Positions 1 through 12,140 are shown, numbered from the stretch's first letter. The stretch: DNA of 64,000 nucleotides from Rhynochetos jubatus (GCA_027574665.1 CM050673.1:8417420-8481419); one strand, 5' to 3'. Numbers and translations are program-made. The notes: generated by a model not told the origin, from the sequence alone.

Positions 1-276
1 TGGATTGTGGTTGCATTTTGGCTGGAAATTTTCGTTGTTTGAGGCCTGGCTTGCTCCACCCCCTGCTCTTGACATTCTCCCTGATGTGGTCTGGAGTTTG
101 GCTGCCATTTGGGCTGGAGATTCTCGTGCTTTGAAGCCTGGCTTCCTCCACCCCCTCTGCATGATATTCTCCCCGATGTGGGCTGGAGTTTGGCTGCATT
201 TTGGGCTGGAGCTTCTCATGGTTTGAGGCCTGCCTTGCTCCACCCCCTGCTCTTGATATTCTCCCGGATGTGGGCT

Positions 277-301
277 GCATTTGTGGTTGCATTTTGGTCT
301 G
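277..301 (+). repeat. 93-bp monomer, GTGGTTGC type
   Basis: CATTTGTGGTTGCATTTTGG stands in place of CATTTTGGCTGCCTTTTGG and adds one base. A copy lies at 3036-3060, and a relative with CATTAGTGGTTGC lies at 1749-1773. None was found after 3.1 kb. Confidence 0.8.
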
Positions 302-657
302 GAAATTTTCCTTGTTTGAGGCCTGGCTTGCTCCACCCCCTGCTCTTGAGATTCTCCCGGATGTGGGCTGCATTTTGGCTGCCATTTGGGCTGGAGCTTC
401 TCGTGGTTTGAGGCCTGGCTTGCTCCACCCCCTGCTCTTGAGATTCTGCCGGATGTGGGCTGGATTTTGGCTGCCTGTTGGGCTGGAGCTTCTCGTGGTT
501 TGAGGCCTGGCTTGCTCCACCCCCTGCTCTTGAGATTCTCCCGGATGTGGGCTGCATTTTGGCTGCCTTTTGGGCTGGAGCTTCTCGTGGTTTGAGGCCT
601 GGCTTGCTCCACCCCCTGCTCTTGAGATTCTCCCAGATGTGGGCTGCATTTTGGCTG

Positions 658-669
658 CATTTTGGCCGG
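658..669 (+). repeat. 91-bp monomer, TTTTGGCCGG type
   Basis: CATTTTGGCCGG replaces CATTTTGGGCTGG, which is one base shorter. The same class occurs at 1671-1680, 4431-4440, 12894-12903, 13824-13833 and 15571-15580. The pair at 12894 and 13824 are copies made by block duplication, and so are 1671 and 4431. The class is confined to the first 16 kb. Related 92-bp units with CCATTTTGGCCGG occur near 6176 and 8660. Confidence 0.85.
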
Positions 670-1750
670 AGCTTCTCGTGGTTTGAGGCCTGGCTTGCTC
701 CACCCCCTGCTCTTGAGATTCTCCCGGATGTGGGCTGCATTTTGGCTGCCTGTTGGTCTGGAGCTTCTCGAGGTTTGAGGCCTGGCTTGCTCCACCCCCT
801 GCTCTTGATATTCTCCTGGATGTGGGCTGCATTTTGGGTACATTTTGGGCTGGAGCTTCTCATGGTTTGAGGCCTGGCTTGCTCCACCCCCTGCTCTTGA
901 GATTCTCCCGGATGTGGGCTGGATTTTGGCTGCCTTTTGGGCTGGAGCTTCTCGTGGTTTGAGGCCTGGCTTGCTCCACCCCCTGCTCTTGAGATTCTCC
1001 CGGATGTGGGCTTCATTTTGGTTGCCTTTTGGGCTGGAGCTTCTCGTGGTTTGAGGCCTGGCTTGCTCCACCCCCTGCTCTTGATATTCTCCCGGATGTG
1101 GGCTGCATTTTGGCTGCATTTTGTGCTGGAGCTTCTCGTGGTTTGAGGCCTGGCTTGCTCCAACCCCTGCTCTTGAGATTCTCCCGGATGTGGGCTGGAT
1201 TTTTGCTGCCTTTTGGGCTGGAGCTTCTCGTGGTTTGAGGCCTGGCTTGCTCCACCCCCTGCTCTTGAGATTCTCCCGGAGGTGGGCTGGATTTTGGCTG
1301 CCTTTTGGGCTGGAGTTTCTCGTGGTTTGAGGCCTGGCTTGCTCCACTCCCTGCTCTTGATATTCTCCCGGAGGTGGGCTGCATTTTGGCTTCATTTTGG
1401 TCTGGAGCTTCTCGAGGTTTGTGGCCTGGCTTGCTCCAACCCCTGCTCTTGAGATTCTCCCAGATGTGGGCTGCATTTTGGCTGCATTTTGGGCTGGAGC
1501 TTCTCGTGGTTTGAGGCCTGGCTTGCTCCACCCCCTGCTCTTGAGATTCTCCCCGATGTGGGCTGGATTTTGGCTCCCTTTTGGGCTGGAGCTTCTCGTG
1601 GTTTGAGGCCTGGCTTGCTCCACCCCCTGCTCTTGAGATTCTCCCAGATGTGGGCTGCATTTTGGCTGCATTTTGGCCGGAGCTTCTCGTGGTTTGAGGC
1701 CTGGCTTGCTCCACCCCCTGCTCTTGAGATTCTCCCGGATGTGGGCTGCA

Positions 1751-2759
1751 TTAGTGGTTGCATTTTGGGCTGGAGCTTCTCGTGGTTTGAGGCCTGGCTT
1801 GTTCCACCCCCTGCTCTTTATATTCTCCCGGATGTGGTCTGGAGTTTGGCTGCCTTTTGGGCTGGAGCTTCTCGTGGTTTGAGGCCTGGCTTGCTCCACC
1901 CCCTGCTCTTGAGATTCTCCCGGATGTGGCCTGGATTTTGGCTGCCTCGTGGGCTGGAGCTTCTCGTGGTTTGAGGCCTGGCTTGCTCCACCCCCTGCTC
2001 TTGATATTCTCCCTGATGTTGTCTGGAGTTTGGCTGACTTTTGGGCTGGAGCTTCTCGTGGTTTGAGGCCTGCCTTGCTCCACCCCCTGCTCTTGATATT
2101 CTCCCGGATGTGGTCTTGAGTTTGGCTGACTTTTGGGCTGGAGCTTCTCGTGGTTTGAGGCCTGGCTTGCTCTAGCCGCTGCTCTTGAGATTCTCCCGGA
2201 TGTGGGCTGCATTTTGGTTGCCTTTTGGGCTGGAGCTTCTCGTGGATTGGGGCCTGCCTTGCTCCACCCCCTGCTCTTGATATTCTCCCGGATGTGGGCT
2301 GGATTTTGGCTGCCTTTTGGGCTGGAGCTTCTCGTGGTTTGAAGCCTGGCTGGCTTCAACCCCTGCTCTTGATATTCTCCTGGATGTGGAGTGCGTTATG
2401 GCTGCATTTTGGTCTGGAGCTTCTCGTGGTTTGAGGCCTGGCTTGCTCCACCCCCTCTGTATGATATTCTCCCGGGTGTGGGCTGGAGTTTGGCTGCATT
2501 TTGGGTTGGAGCTTCTCGTGGTTTGAGGCCTGGCTTGCTCCACCCCCTCTGTATGATATTCTCCCGGATGTGGGCTGGACTTTGGCTGCCTTTTGGGCTG
2601 GAGCTTCTCGTGGTTTGAGGCCTGGCTTGCTCCACCCCCTGCTCTTGAGATTCTCCCGGAGGTGGGCTGCATTTTGGCTGCCTGTTGGGCTGGAGCTTGT
2701 TGTGGTTTGAGGCCTGGCTTGCTCCACCCCCTGCTCTTGAGATTCTCCCGGATGTGGGC
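1751..2759 (+). repeat. Diverged 11-unit spacer between the A copies
   Basis: These monomers are among the less typical in the window. They include GATGTGGTCTGGAGTTTGG forms (near 1830 and 2110), GCTCTAGCCGCTGC near 2170, a GGCTGGCTTCAACC form near 2350, and CCCCCTCTGTATGATATT forms near 2450 and 2545. All units are still recognisable 92-bp satellite, so this is not unique sequence. Confidence 0.8.
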
Positions 2760-4510
2760 TGGATTGTGGTTGCATTTTGGCTGGAAATTTTCGTTGTTTG
2801 AGGCCTGGCTTGCTCCACCCCCTGCTCTTGACATTCTCCCTGATGTGGTCTGGAGTTTGGCTGCCATTTGGGCTGGAGATTCTCGTGCTTTGAAGCCTGG
2901 CTTGCTCCACCCCCTCTGCATGATATTCTCCCCGATGTGGGCTGGAGTTTGGCTGCATTTTGGGCTGGAGCTTCTCATGGTTTGAGGCCTGCCTTGCTCC
3001 ACCCCCTGCTCTTGATATTCTCCCGGATGTGGGCTGCATTTGTGGTTGCATTTTGGTCTGGAAATTTTCCTTGTTTGAGGCCTGGCTTGCTCCTCCCCCT
3101 GCTCTTGAGATTCTCCCGGATGTGGGCTGCATTTTGGCTGCCTTTTGGGCTGGAGCTTCTCGTGGTTTGAGGCCTGGCTTGCTCCACCCCCTGCTCTTGA
3201 GATTCTGCCGGATGTGGGCTGGATTTTGGCTGCCTTTTGGGCTGGAGCTTCTCGTGGTTTGAGGCCTGGCTTGCTCCACCCCCTGCTCTTGAGATTCTCC
3301 CGGATGTGGGCTGGATTTTGGCTGCCTTTTGGGCTGGAGCTTCTCGTGGTTTGAGGCCTGGCTTGCTCCACCCCCTGCTCTTGAGATTCTCCCAGATGTG
3401 GGCTGCATTTTGGCTGCCTTTTGGGCTGGAGCTTCTCGTGGTTTGAGGCCTGGCTTGCTCCACCCCCTGCTCTTGAGATTCTCCCGGATGTGGGCTGCAT
3501 TTTGGCTGCCTGTTGGTCTGGAGCTTCTCGAGGTTTGAGGCCTGGCTTGCTCCACCCCCTGCTCTTGATATTCTCCTGGATGTGGGCTGCATTTTGGGTA
3601 CATTTTGGGCTGGAGCTTCTCATGGTTTGAGGCCTGGCTTGCTCCACCCCCTGCTCTTGAGATTCTCCCGGATGTGGGCTGGATTTTGGCTGCATTTTGG
3701 GCTGGAGCTTCTCGTGGTTTGAGGCCTGGCTTGCTCCACCCCCTGCTCTTGAGATTCTCCCGGATGTGGGCTTCATTTTGGTTGCCTTTGCGGCTGGAGC
3801 TTCTCGTGGTTTGAGGCCTGGCTTGCTCCACCCCCTGCTCTTGATATTCTCCCGGATGTGGGCTGCATTTTGGCTGCATTTTGTGCTGGAGCTTCTCGTG
3901 GTTTGAGGCCTGGCTTGCTCCAACCCCTGCTCTTGAGATTCTCCCGGATGTGGGCTGGATTTTTGCTGCCTTTTGGGCTGGAGCTTCTCGTGGTTTGAGG
4001 CCTGGCTTGCTCCACCCCCCGCTCTTGAGATTCTCCCGGAGGTGGGCTGCATTTTGGCTGCATTTTGGGCTGGAGTTTCTCGTGGTTTGAGGCCTGGCTT
4101 GCTCCACTCCCTGCTCTTGATATTCTCCCGGAGGTGGGCTGCATTTTGGCTTCATTTTGGTCTGGAGCTTCTCGAGGTTTGTGGCCTGGCTTGCTCCAAC
4201 CCCTGCTCTTGAGATTCTCCCGGATGTGGGCTGCATTTTGGCTGCATTTTGGGCTGGAGCTTCTCGTGGTTTGAGGCCTGGCTTGCTCCACCCCCTGCTC
4301 TTGAGATTCTCCCCGATGTGGGCTGGATTTTGGCTCCCTTTTGGGCTGGAGCTTCTCGTGGTTTGAGGCCTGGCTTGCTCCACCCCCTGCTCTTGAGATT
4401 CTCCCAGATGTGGGCTGCATTTTGGCTGCATTTTGGCCGGAGCTTCTCGTGGTTTGAGGCCTGGCTTGCTCCACCCCCTGCTCTTGAGATTCTCCCGGAT
4501 GTGGGCTGCA
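2760..4510 (+). repeat. 19-unit block A, copy 2
   Basis: Second copy of the block at 1-1750. It keeps the 91-bp unit near 2775-2785, the 93-bp unit near 3031-3060 and the 91-bp unit with TTTTGGCCGG at 4431-4440, all at matching places. Differences from copy 1 include GCCTTTGCGGCTGG near 3784 where copy 1 has GCCTTTTGGGCTGG, and CATTTTGG for CCTTTTGG in several units. Confidence 0.85.
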
Positions 4511-5004
4511 TTTTGGCTGCCTTTTGGGCTGGAGCTTCTCGTGGTTTGAGGCCTGGCTTGCTCCACCCCCTGCTCTTGAGATTCTCCCGGATGTGGGCTG
4601 CATTTTGGTTGCCTTTGCGACTGGAGCTTCTCGTGGTTTGAGGCCTGGCTTGCTCCACCCCCTGCTCTTGATATTCTCCCGGATGTGGGCTGCATTTTGG
4701 CTGCCTTTTGGGCTGGAGCTTCTCGTGGTTGGAGGCCTGGCTTGCTCCACCCCCTGCTCTTGAGATTCTCCCGGAGGTGGGCTGCATTTTGGCTGCATTT
4801 TGGGCTGGAGTTTCTCGTGGTTTGAGGCCTGGCTTGCTCCACCCCCTGCTCTTGATATTCTCCCGGAGGTGGGCTGCATTTTGGCTTCATTTTGGTCTGG
4901 AGCTTCTCGTGGTTTGTGGCCTGGCTTGCTCCACGCCCTGCTCTTGAGATTCTCCCGGATGTGGGCTGCATTTTGGCTGCATTTTGGTCTGGAGCTTCTC
5001 GTGG

Positions 5005-6243
5005 TTTGAGGCCTGGCTTGCTCCACACCCTGCTCTTGAGATTCTCCCAGATGTGGGCTGCATTTTGGCTGCATTTTGGGCTGGAGCTTCTCGTGGTTTG
5101 AGGCCTGGCTTGCTCCACCCCCTGCTCTTGAGATTCTCCCAGATGTGGGCTGGATTTTGGCTGCATTTTGGGCTGGAGCTTCTCGTGGTTTGAGGCCTGG
5201 CTTGCTCCACCCCCTGCTCTTGATATTCTCCCGGATGTGGGCTGGATTTTGGCTGCCTTTTGGGCTGGAGCTTCTCGTGGTTTGAGGCCTGGCTTGCTCC
5301 ACCCCCTGCTCTTGAGATTCTCCCGGATGTGGGCTGCATTTTGGCTGCCTTTTGGGCTGGAGCTTCTCGTGGTTTGAGGCCTGGCTTGCTCCACCCCCTG
5401 CTCTTGAGATTCTCCTGGATGTGGGCTGCATTTTGGCTACATTTTGGGCTGGAGGTTCTCATGGTTTGAGGCCTGGCTTGCTCCACCCCCTGCTCTTGAG
5501 ATTCTCCCGGATGTGGGCTGCATTTTGGCTGCCTTTTGGGCTGGAGCTTCTTGTGGTTTGAGGCCTGGCTTGCTCCACCCCCTGCTCTTGAGATTCTCCC
5601 GGATGTGGGCTGCATTTTGGCTGCCATTTGGGCTGGAGCTTCTCGTGGTTTGAGGCCTGGCTTGCTCCACCCCCTGCTCTTGAGATTCTCCTGGATATGG
5701 ACTGAATTTTGGCTGATTCTTGGGCTGGAGCTTCTCGTGGTTTGAGGCCTGCCTTGCTCCACCCCCTGCTCTTGATATTCTCCCGGAGGTGGGCTGCATT
5801 TTGGCTTCATTTTGGGCTGGAGCTTCTCGTGGTTTGAGGCCTGGCTTGCTCCACCCCCTGCTCTTGAGATTCTCCCAGATGTGGGCTGCATTTTGGCTGC
5901 CTTTTGGGCTGGAGCTTCTCGTGGTTTGAGGCCTGGCTTGCTCCACCCCCTGCTCTTGAGATTCTCCTGGAGGTGGGCTGCATTTTGGCTACATTTTGGG
6001 CTGGAGCTTCTCGTGGTTTGAGGCCTGGCTTGCTCCACCCCCTGCTCTTGAGATTCTCCCGGATGTGGGCTGCATTTTGGCTGCCTTTTGGGCTGGAGCT
6101 TCTTGTGGTTTGAGGCCTGGCTTGCTCCACCCCCTGCTCTTGAGATTCTCCCGGATGTGGGCTGCATTTTGGCTGCCATTTTGGCCGGAGCTTCTCGTGG
6201 TTTGAGGCCTGGCTTGCTCCACCCCCTGCTCTTGAGATTCTCC
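5005..6243 (+). repeat. Block B, copy 1 (27-unit distance)
   Basis: About 13 monomers that reappear at 7489-8727, exactly 2484 bp (27 x 92) away. Shared landmarks are the GGAGGTTCTCATGG unit near 5452 and 7936, the CTGGATATGGACTG marker at 5691 and 8175, and the CCATTTTGGCCGG unit near 6176 and 8660. Homology stops where CCCAGATG here faces CCCGGATG there, followed by TTTTGTGCTGG only in the other copy. Confidence 0.85.
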
Positions 6244-6580
6244 CAGATGTGGGCTGCATTTTGGCTGCCTTTTGGGCTGGAGCTTCTCGTGGTTTGAGGC
6301 CTGGCTTGCTCCACCCCCTGCTCTTGAGATTCTCCCGGTGGTGGGCTGCATTTTGGCTGCATTTTGGGCTGGAGCTTCTCGTGGTTTGAGGCCTGGCTTG
6401 CTCCACCCCCTGCTCTTGAGATTCTCCCGGATGTGGGCTGCATTTTGGCTGCCATTTGGGCTGGAGCTTCTCGTGGTTTGAGGCCTGGCTTGCTCCACCC
6501 CCTGCTCTTGAGATTCTCCTGGATATGGACTGAATTTTGGCTGATTCTTGGGCTGGAGCTTCTCGTGGTTTGAGGCCTGC

Positions 6581-7338
6581 CTTGCTCCACCCCCTGCTCT
6601 TGAGATTCTCCCGGATGTGGGCTGCATTTTGGCTGCCTTTTGTGCTGGAGCTTCTTGTGGTTTGAGGCCTGGCTTGCTCCACCCCCTGCTCTTGAGATTC
6701 TCCCGGATGTGGGCTGCATTTTGGCTGCCATTTGGGCTGGAGCTTCTCGAGGTTTGAGGCCTGGCTTGCTCCACCCCCTGCTCTTGAGATTCTCCCCGAT
6801 GTGGGCTGGATTTTGGCTCCCTTTTGGGCTGGAGCTTCTCGTGGTTTGAGGCCTGGCTTGCTCCACCCCCTGCTCTTGATATTCTCCCGGATGTGGGCTG
6901 CATTTTGGCTGCCTTTTGTGCTGGAGCTTCTCGTGGTTTGAGGCCTGGCTTGTTCCACCCCCTGCTCTTGAGATTCTCACGGAGGTGGGCTGCATTTTGG
7001 CTGCCTTTTGGGCTGGAGCTTCTCGTGGTTTGAGGCCTGGCTTGCTCCACCCCCTGCTCTTGAGATTCTCCCGGTGGTGGGCTGCATTTTGGCTGCATTT
7101 TGGGCTGGAGCTTCTCGTGGTTTGAGGCCTGGCTTGCTCCACCCCCTGCTCTTGAGATTCTCCCGGATGTGGGCTGCATTTTGGCTGCCATTTGGGCTGG
7201 AGCTTCTCGTGGTTTGAGGCCTGGCTTGCTCCACCCCCTGCTCTTGAGATTCTCCTGGATATGGACTGAATTTTGGCTGATTCTTGGGCTGGAGCTTCTC
7301 GTGGTTTGAGGCCTGCCTTGCTCCACCCCCTGCTCTTG
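6581..7338 (+). repeat. Block C, copy 1 (23-unit distance)
   Basis: About eight monomers repeated at 8697-9454, exactly 2116 bp (23 x 92) away. Shared rare forms are TTTTGTGCTGGAGCTTCTTG near 6638 and 8754, TTCTCACGGAGG near 6975 and 9091, CCCGGTGGTGGG near 7070 and 9186, and the GGATATGGACTG marker at 7255 and 9371. The copies differ at TTTTGTGCTGG near 6916, which is TTTTGGGCTGG near 9032. Confidence 0.8.
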
Positions 7339-7488
7339 ATATTCTCCCGGAGGTGGGCTGCATTTTGGCTTCATTTTGGGCTGGAGCTTCTCGTGGTTTG
7401 AGGCCTGGCTTGCTCCACCCCCTGCTCTTGAGATTCTCCCGGATGTGGGCTGCATTTTGGCTGCCTTTTGGGCTGGAGCTTCTTGTGG

Positions 7489-8727
7489 TTTGAGGCCTGG
7501 CTTGCTCCACACCCTGCTCTTGAGATTCTCCCAGATGTGGGCTGCATTTTGGCTGCATTTTGGGCTGGAGCTTCTCGTGGTTTGAGGCCTGGCTTGCTCC
7601 ACCCCCTGCTCTTGAGATTCTCCCAGATGTGGGCTGGATTTTGGCTGCCTTTTGGGCTGGAGCTTCTCGTGGTTTGAGGCCTGGCTTGCTCCACCCCCTG
7701 CTCTTGATATTCTCCCGGATGTGGGCTGGATTTTGGCTGCCTTTTGGGCTGGAGCTTCTCGTGGTTTGAGGCCTGGCTTGCTCCACCCCCTGCTCTTGAG
7801 ATTCTCCCGGATGTGGGCTGCATTTTGGCTGCCTTTTGGGCTGGAGCTTCTCGTGGTTTGAGGCCTGGCTTGCTCCACCCCCTGCTCTTGAGATTCTCCT
7901 GGATGTGGGCTGCATTTTGGCTACATTTTGGGCTGGAGGTTCTCATGGTTTGAGGCCTGGCTTGCTCCACCCCCTGCTCTTGAGATTCTCCCGGATGTGG
8001 GCTGCATTTTGGCTGCCTTTTGGGCTGGAGCTTCTTGTGGTTTGAGGCCTGGCTTGCTCCACCCCCTGCTCTTGAGATTCTCCCGGATGTGGGCTGCATT
8101 TTGGCTGCCATTTGGGCTGGAGCTTCTCGTGGTTTGAGGCCTGGCTTGCTCCACCCCCTGCTCTTGAGATTCTCCTGGATATGGACTGAATTTTGGCTGA
8201 TTCTTGGGCTGGAGCTTCTCGTGGTTTGAGGCCTGCCTTGCTCCACCCCCTGCTCTTGATATTCTCCCGGAGGTGGGCTGCATTTTGGCTTCATTTTGGG
8301 CTGGAGCTTCTCGTGGTTTGAGGCCTGGCTTGCTCCACCCCCTGCTCTTGAGATTCTCCCAGATGTGGGCTGCATTTTGGCTGCCTTTTGGGCTGGAGCT
8401 TCTCGTGGTTTGAGGCCTGGCTTGCTCCACCCCCTGCTCTTGAGATTCTCCTGGAGGTGGGCTGCATTTTGGCTACATTTTGGGCTGGAGCTTCTCGTGG
8501 TTTGAGGCCTGGCTTGCTCCACCCCCTGCTCTTGAGATTCTCCCGGATGTGGGCTGCATTTTGGCTGCCTTTTGGGCTGGAGCTTCTTGTGGTTTGAGGC
8601 CTGGCTTGCTCCACCCCCTGCTCTTGAGATTCTCCCGGATGTGGGCTGCATTTTGGCTGCCATTTTGGCCGGAGCTTCTCGTGGTTTGAGGCCTGGCTTG
8701 CTCCACCCCCTGCTCTTGAGATTCTCC
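7489..8727 (+). repeat. Block B, copy 2
   Basis: Copy of 5005-6243. I noticed very few differences, for example GCCTTTTGGG near 7648 where copy 1 has GCATTTTGGG. The start is marked by a change from TTCTTGTGG just upstream here to TTCTCGTGG upstream of copy 1. Confidence 0.85.
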
Positions 8728-9454
8728 CGGATGTGGGCTGCATTTTGGCTGCCTTTTGTGCTGGAGCTTCTTGTGGTTTGAGGCCTGGCTTGCTCCACCC
8801 CCTGCTCTTGAGATTCTCCCGGATGTGGGCTGCATTTTGGCTGCCATTTGGGCTGGAGCTTCTCGAGGTTTGAGGCCTGGCTTGCTCCACCCCCTGCTCT
8901 TGAGATTCTCCCCGATGTGGGCTGGATTTTGGCTCCCTTTTGGGCTGGAGCTTCTCGTGGTTTGAGGCCTGGCTTGCTCCACCCCCTGCTCTTGATATTC
9001 TCCCGGATGTGGGCTGCATTTTGGCTGCCTTTTGGGCTGGAGCTTCTCGTGGTTTGAGGCCTGGCTTGTTCCACCCCCTGCTCTTGAGATTCTCACGGAG
9101 GTGGGCTGCATTTTGGCTGCCTTTTGGGCTGGAGCTTCTCGTGGTTTGAGGCCTGGCTTGCTCCACCCCCTGCTCTTGAGATTCTCCCGGTGGTGGGCTG
9201 CATTTTGGCTGCATTTTGGGCTGGAGCTTCTCGTGGTTTGAGGCCTGGCTTGCTCCACCCCCTGCTCTTGAGATTCTCCCGGATGTGGGCTGCATTTTGG
9301 CTGCCATTTGGGCTGGAGCTTCTCGTGGTTTGAGGCCTGGCTTGCTCCACCCCCTGCTCTTGAGATTCTCCTGGATATGGACTGAATTTTGGCTGATTCT
9401 TGGGCTGGAGCTTCTCGTGGTTTGAGGCCTGCCTTGCTCCACCCCCTGCTCTTG
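8697..9454 (+). repeat. Block C, copy 2
   Basis: Copy of 6581-7338. It interleaves with block B copies, so the 5-10 kb region is a mosaic in which neighbouring stretches have their closest relatives at 27, 23, 28, 8 and 5 units. That pattern is expected from repeated unequal exchange, not from one clean higher-order repeat. Confidence 0.8.
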
Positions 9455-9954
9455 AGATTCTCCCGGATGTGGGCTGCATTTTGGCTGCCTTTTGTGCTGG
9501 AGCTTCTTGTGGTTTGAGGCCTGGCTTGCTCCACCCCCTGCTCTTGAGATTCTCCCGGATGTGGGCTGCATTTTGGCTGCCATTTGGGCTGGAGCTTCTC
9601 GAGGTTTGAGGCCTGGCTTGCTCCACCCCCTGCTCTTGAGATTCTCCCCGATGTGGGCTGCATTTTGGCTGCATTTTGGGCTGGAGCTTCTCGTGGTTTG
9701 AGGCCTGGCTTGCTCCACCCCCTGCTCTTGAGATTCTCCCGGATGTGGGCTGCATTTTGGCTGCCATTTGGGCTGGAGCTTCTCGTGGTTTGAGGCCTGG
9801 CTTGCTCCACCCCCTGCTCTTGAGATTCTCCTGGATATGGACTGAATTTTGGCTGATTCTTGGGCTGGAGCTTCTCGTGGTTTGAGGCCTGCCTTGCTCC
9901 ACCCCCTGCTCTTGATATTCTCCCGGAGGTGGGCTGCATTTTGGCTTCATTTTG

Positions 9955-12140
9955 GGCTGGAGCTTCTCGTGGTTTGAGGCCTGGCTTGCTCCACCCCCTG
10001 CTCTTGAGATTCTCCCGGATGTGGGCTGCATTTTGGCTGCCTTTTGGGCTGGAGCTTCTTGTGGTTTGAGGCCTGGCTTGCTCCACGCCCTGCTCTTGAG
10101 ATTCTCCCGGATGTGGGCTGCATTTTGGCTGCCTTTTGGGCTGGAGCTTCTCGTGGTTTGAGGCCTGGCTTGCTCCACCCCCTGCTCTTGAGATTCTCCC
10201 GGATGTGGGCTTCATTTTGGTTGCCTTTGCGGCTGGAGCTTCTCGTGGTTTGAGGCCTGGCTTTCTCCACCCCCTGCTCTTGATATTCTCCCGGATGTGG
10301 GCTGCATTTTGGCTGCCTTTTGGGCTGGAGCTTCTCGTGGTTTGAGGCCTGGCTTGCTCCACCCCCTGCTCTTGAGATTCTCCCGGAGGTGGGCTGCATT
10401 TTGGCTACATTTTGGGCTGGAGCTTCTCATGGTTTGAGGCCTGGCTTGCTCCACCCCCTGCTCTTGAGATTCTCCCGGATGTGGGCTGCATTTTGGCTGC
10501 CTTTTGGGCTGGAGTTTCTCGTGGTTTGAGGCCTGGCTTGCTCCACCCCCTGCTCTTGAGATTCTCCCGGAGGTGGGCTGCATTTTGGCTGCATTTTGGT
10601 GTGGAGCTTCTCGAGGTTTGTGGCCTGGCTTGCTCCACCCCCTGCTCTTGAGATTCTCCCAGATGTGGGCTGCATTTTGGCTGCATTTTGGGCTGGAGCT
10701 TCTCGTGGTTTGAGGCCTGGCTTGCTCCACCCCCTGCTCTTGAGATTCTCCCGGATGTGGGCTGGATTTTGGCTGCCATTTGGGCTGGAGCTTCTCGAGG
10801 TTTGAGGCCTGGCTTGCTCCACCCCCTGCTCTTGAGATTCTCCCAGATGTGGGCTGCATTTTGGCTGTTTTTTGGGCTGGAGCTTCTCGTGGTTTGAGGC
10901 CTGCCTTGCTCCACCCCCTGCTCTTGATATTCTCCCGGAGGTGGGCTGCATTTTGGCTTCATTTTGGGCTGGAGCTTCTCGAGGTTTGTGGCCTGGCTTG
11001 CTCCACCCCCTGCTCTTGATATTCTCCCGGATGTGGGCTGCATTTTGGCTGCCTGTTGGGCTGGAGCTTCTCGTGGTTTGAGGCCTGGCTTGCTCCACCC
11101 CCTGCTCTTGAGATTCTCCCGGATGTGGGCTGCATTTTGGCTGCCTTTTGGGCTGGAGCTTCTCGTGGTTTGAGGCCTGGCTTGCTCCACCGCCTGCTCG
11201 TGATATTCTCCCAGATGTGGGCTGCATTTTGGCTGCCTTTTGGGCTGGAGCTTCTCGTGGTTTGAGGCCTGGCTTGCTCCACCGCCTGCTCGTGATATTC
11301 TCCCGGATGTGGGCTCCATTTTGGCTGCCTTTTGGGCTGGAGCTTCTCGTGGTTTGAGGCCTGCCTTGCTCCACCCCCTGCTCTTGAGATTCTCACGGAT
11401 GTGGGCTGCATTTTGGCTGAATTTTGGGCTGGAGCTTCTCGAGGTTTGTGGCCTGGCTTGCTCCACCCCCTGCTCTTGAGATTCTCCCAGATGTGGGCTG
11501 CATTTTGGCTGCCTTTTGGGCTGGAGCTTCTCGTGGTTTGAGGCCTGGCTTGCTCCACCCCCTGCTCTTGAGATTCTCCCGGATGTGGGCTGGATTTTGG
11601 CTCCCTTTTGGGCTGGAGCTTCTCGAGGTTTGAGGCCTGCCTTGCTCCACCCCCTGCTCTTGATATTCTCCTGGATGTGGGCTGCATTTTGGGTACATTT
11701 TGGGCTGGAGCTTCTCATGGTTTGAGGCCTGCCTTGCTCCACCCCCTGCTCTTGAGATTCTCCCAGAGGTGGGCTGCATTTTGGCTGCCTGTTGGGCTGG
11801 AGCTTCTCGTAGTTTGAGGCCTGGCTTGCTCCACCCCCTGCTCTTGAGATTCTCCCGGATGTGGGCTGCATTTTGGCTGCCTTTTGGGCTGGAGCTTCTC
11901 GTGGTTTGAGGCCTGGCTTGCTCCACCCCCTGCTCTTGAGATTCTCCCGGATGTGGGCTGCATTTTGGCTGCCTTTTGGGCTGGAGCTTCTCGTGGTTTG
12001 AGGCCTGGCTTGCTCCACCGCCTGCTCGTGATATATTCCCGGATGTGGGCTGCATTTTGGCTGCCTTTTGGGCTGGAGCTTCTCGTGGTTTGAGGCCTGC
12101 CTTGCTCCACCCCCTGCTCTTGAGATTCTCACGGATGTGG
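9955..12140 (+). repeat. Array segment with TCGTAG and GCTCGTGATATT variants
   Basis: Plain 92-bp monomers with a local variant set. These are GCCGCCTGCTCGTGATATT forms (near 11190, 11282 and 12018), GCTGTTTTTTGGG near 10863, TCGTAGTTTGAGG near 11806, TCGAGGTTTGTGGCC near 10612, 10980 and 11432, and GGGTACATTTT near 11690. The same set recurs at 14.0-16 kb, so the segment shares recent ancestry with the region right of the 10-unit duplication. Confidence 0.75.

Larger units (their letters stand above)
1..1750 (+). repeat. 19-unit block A, copy 1
   Basis: Shares the order of variant monomers with 2760-4510, at a distance of 30 units (2759-2760 bp). Shared rare markers are GGAAATTTTCG near 26 and 2785, CATTTGTGGTTGC near 279 and 3038, GGGTACATTTTGGG near 836 and 3596, and TTTTGTGCTGG near 1120 and 3880. 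The 91-bp unit near 658-669, which contains TTTTGGCCGG, is replaced by a normal 92-bp unit in copy 2, and this accounts for the 1-bp change in distance. Homology ends near 1750, where a 93-bp unit with CATTAGTGGTTGC begins. Confidence 0.85.

Noticed and set aside
29-48. TTCGTTGTTTGAGG near position 31, resembling the first half of a CENP-B box
   Set aside because: The second essential half (A and CGGG at the fixed spacing) is missing, the match occurs only in two odd units (also near 2790), and the consensus unit lacks TTCG.
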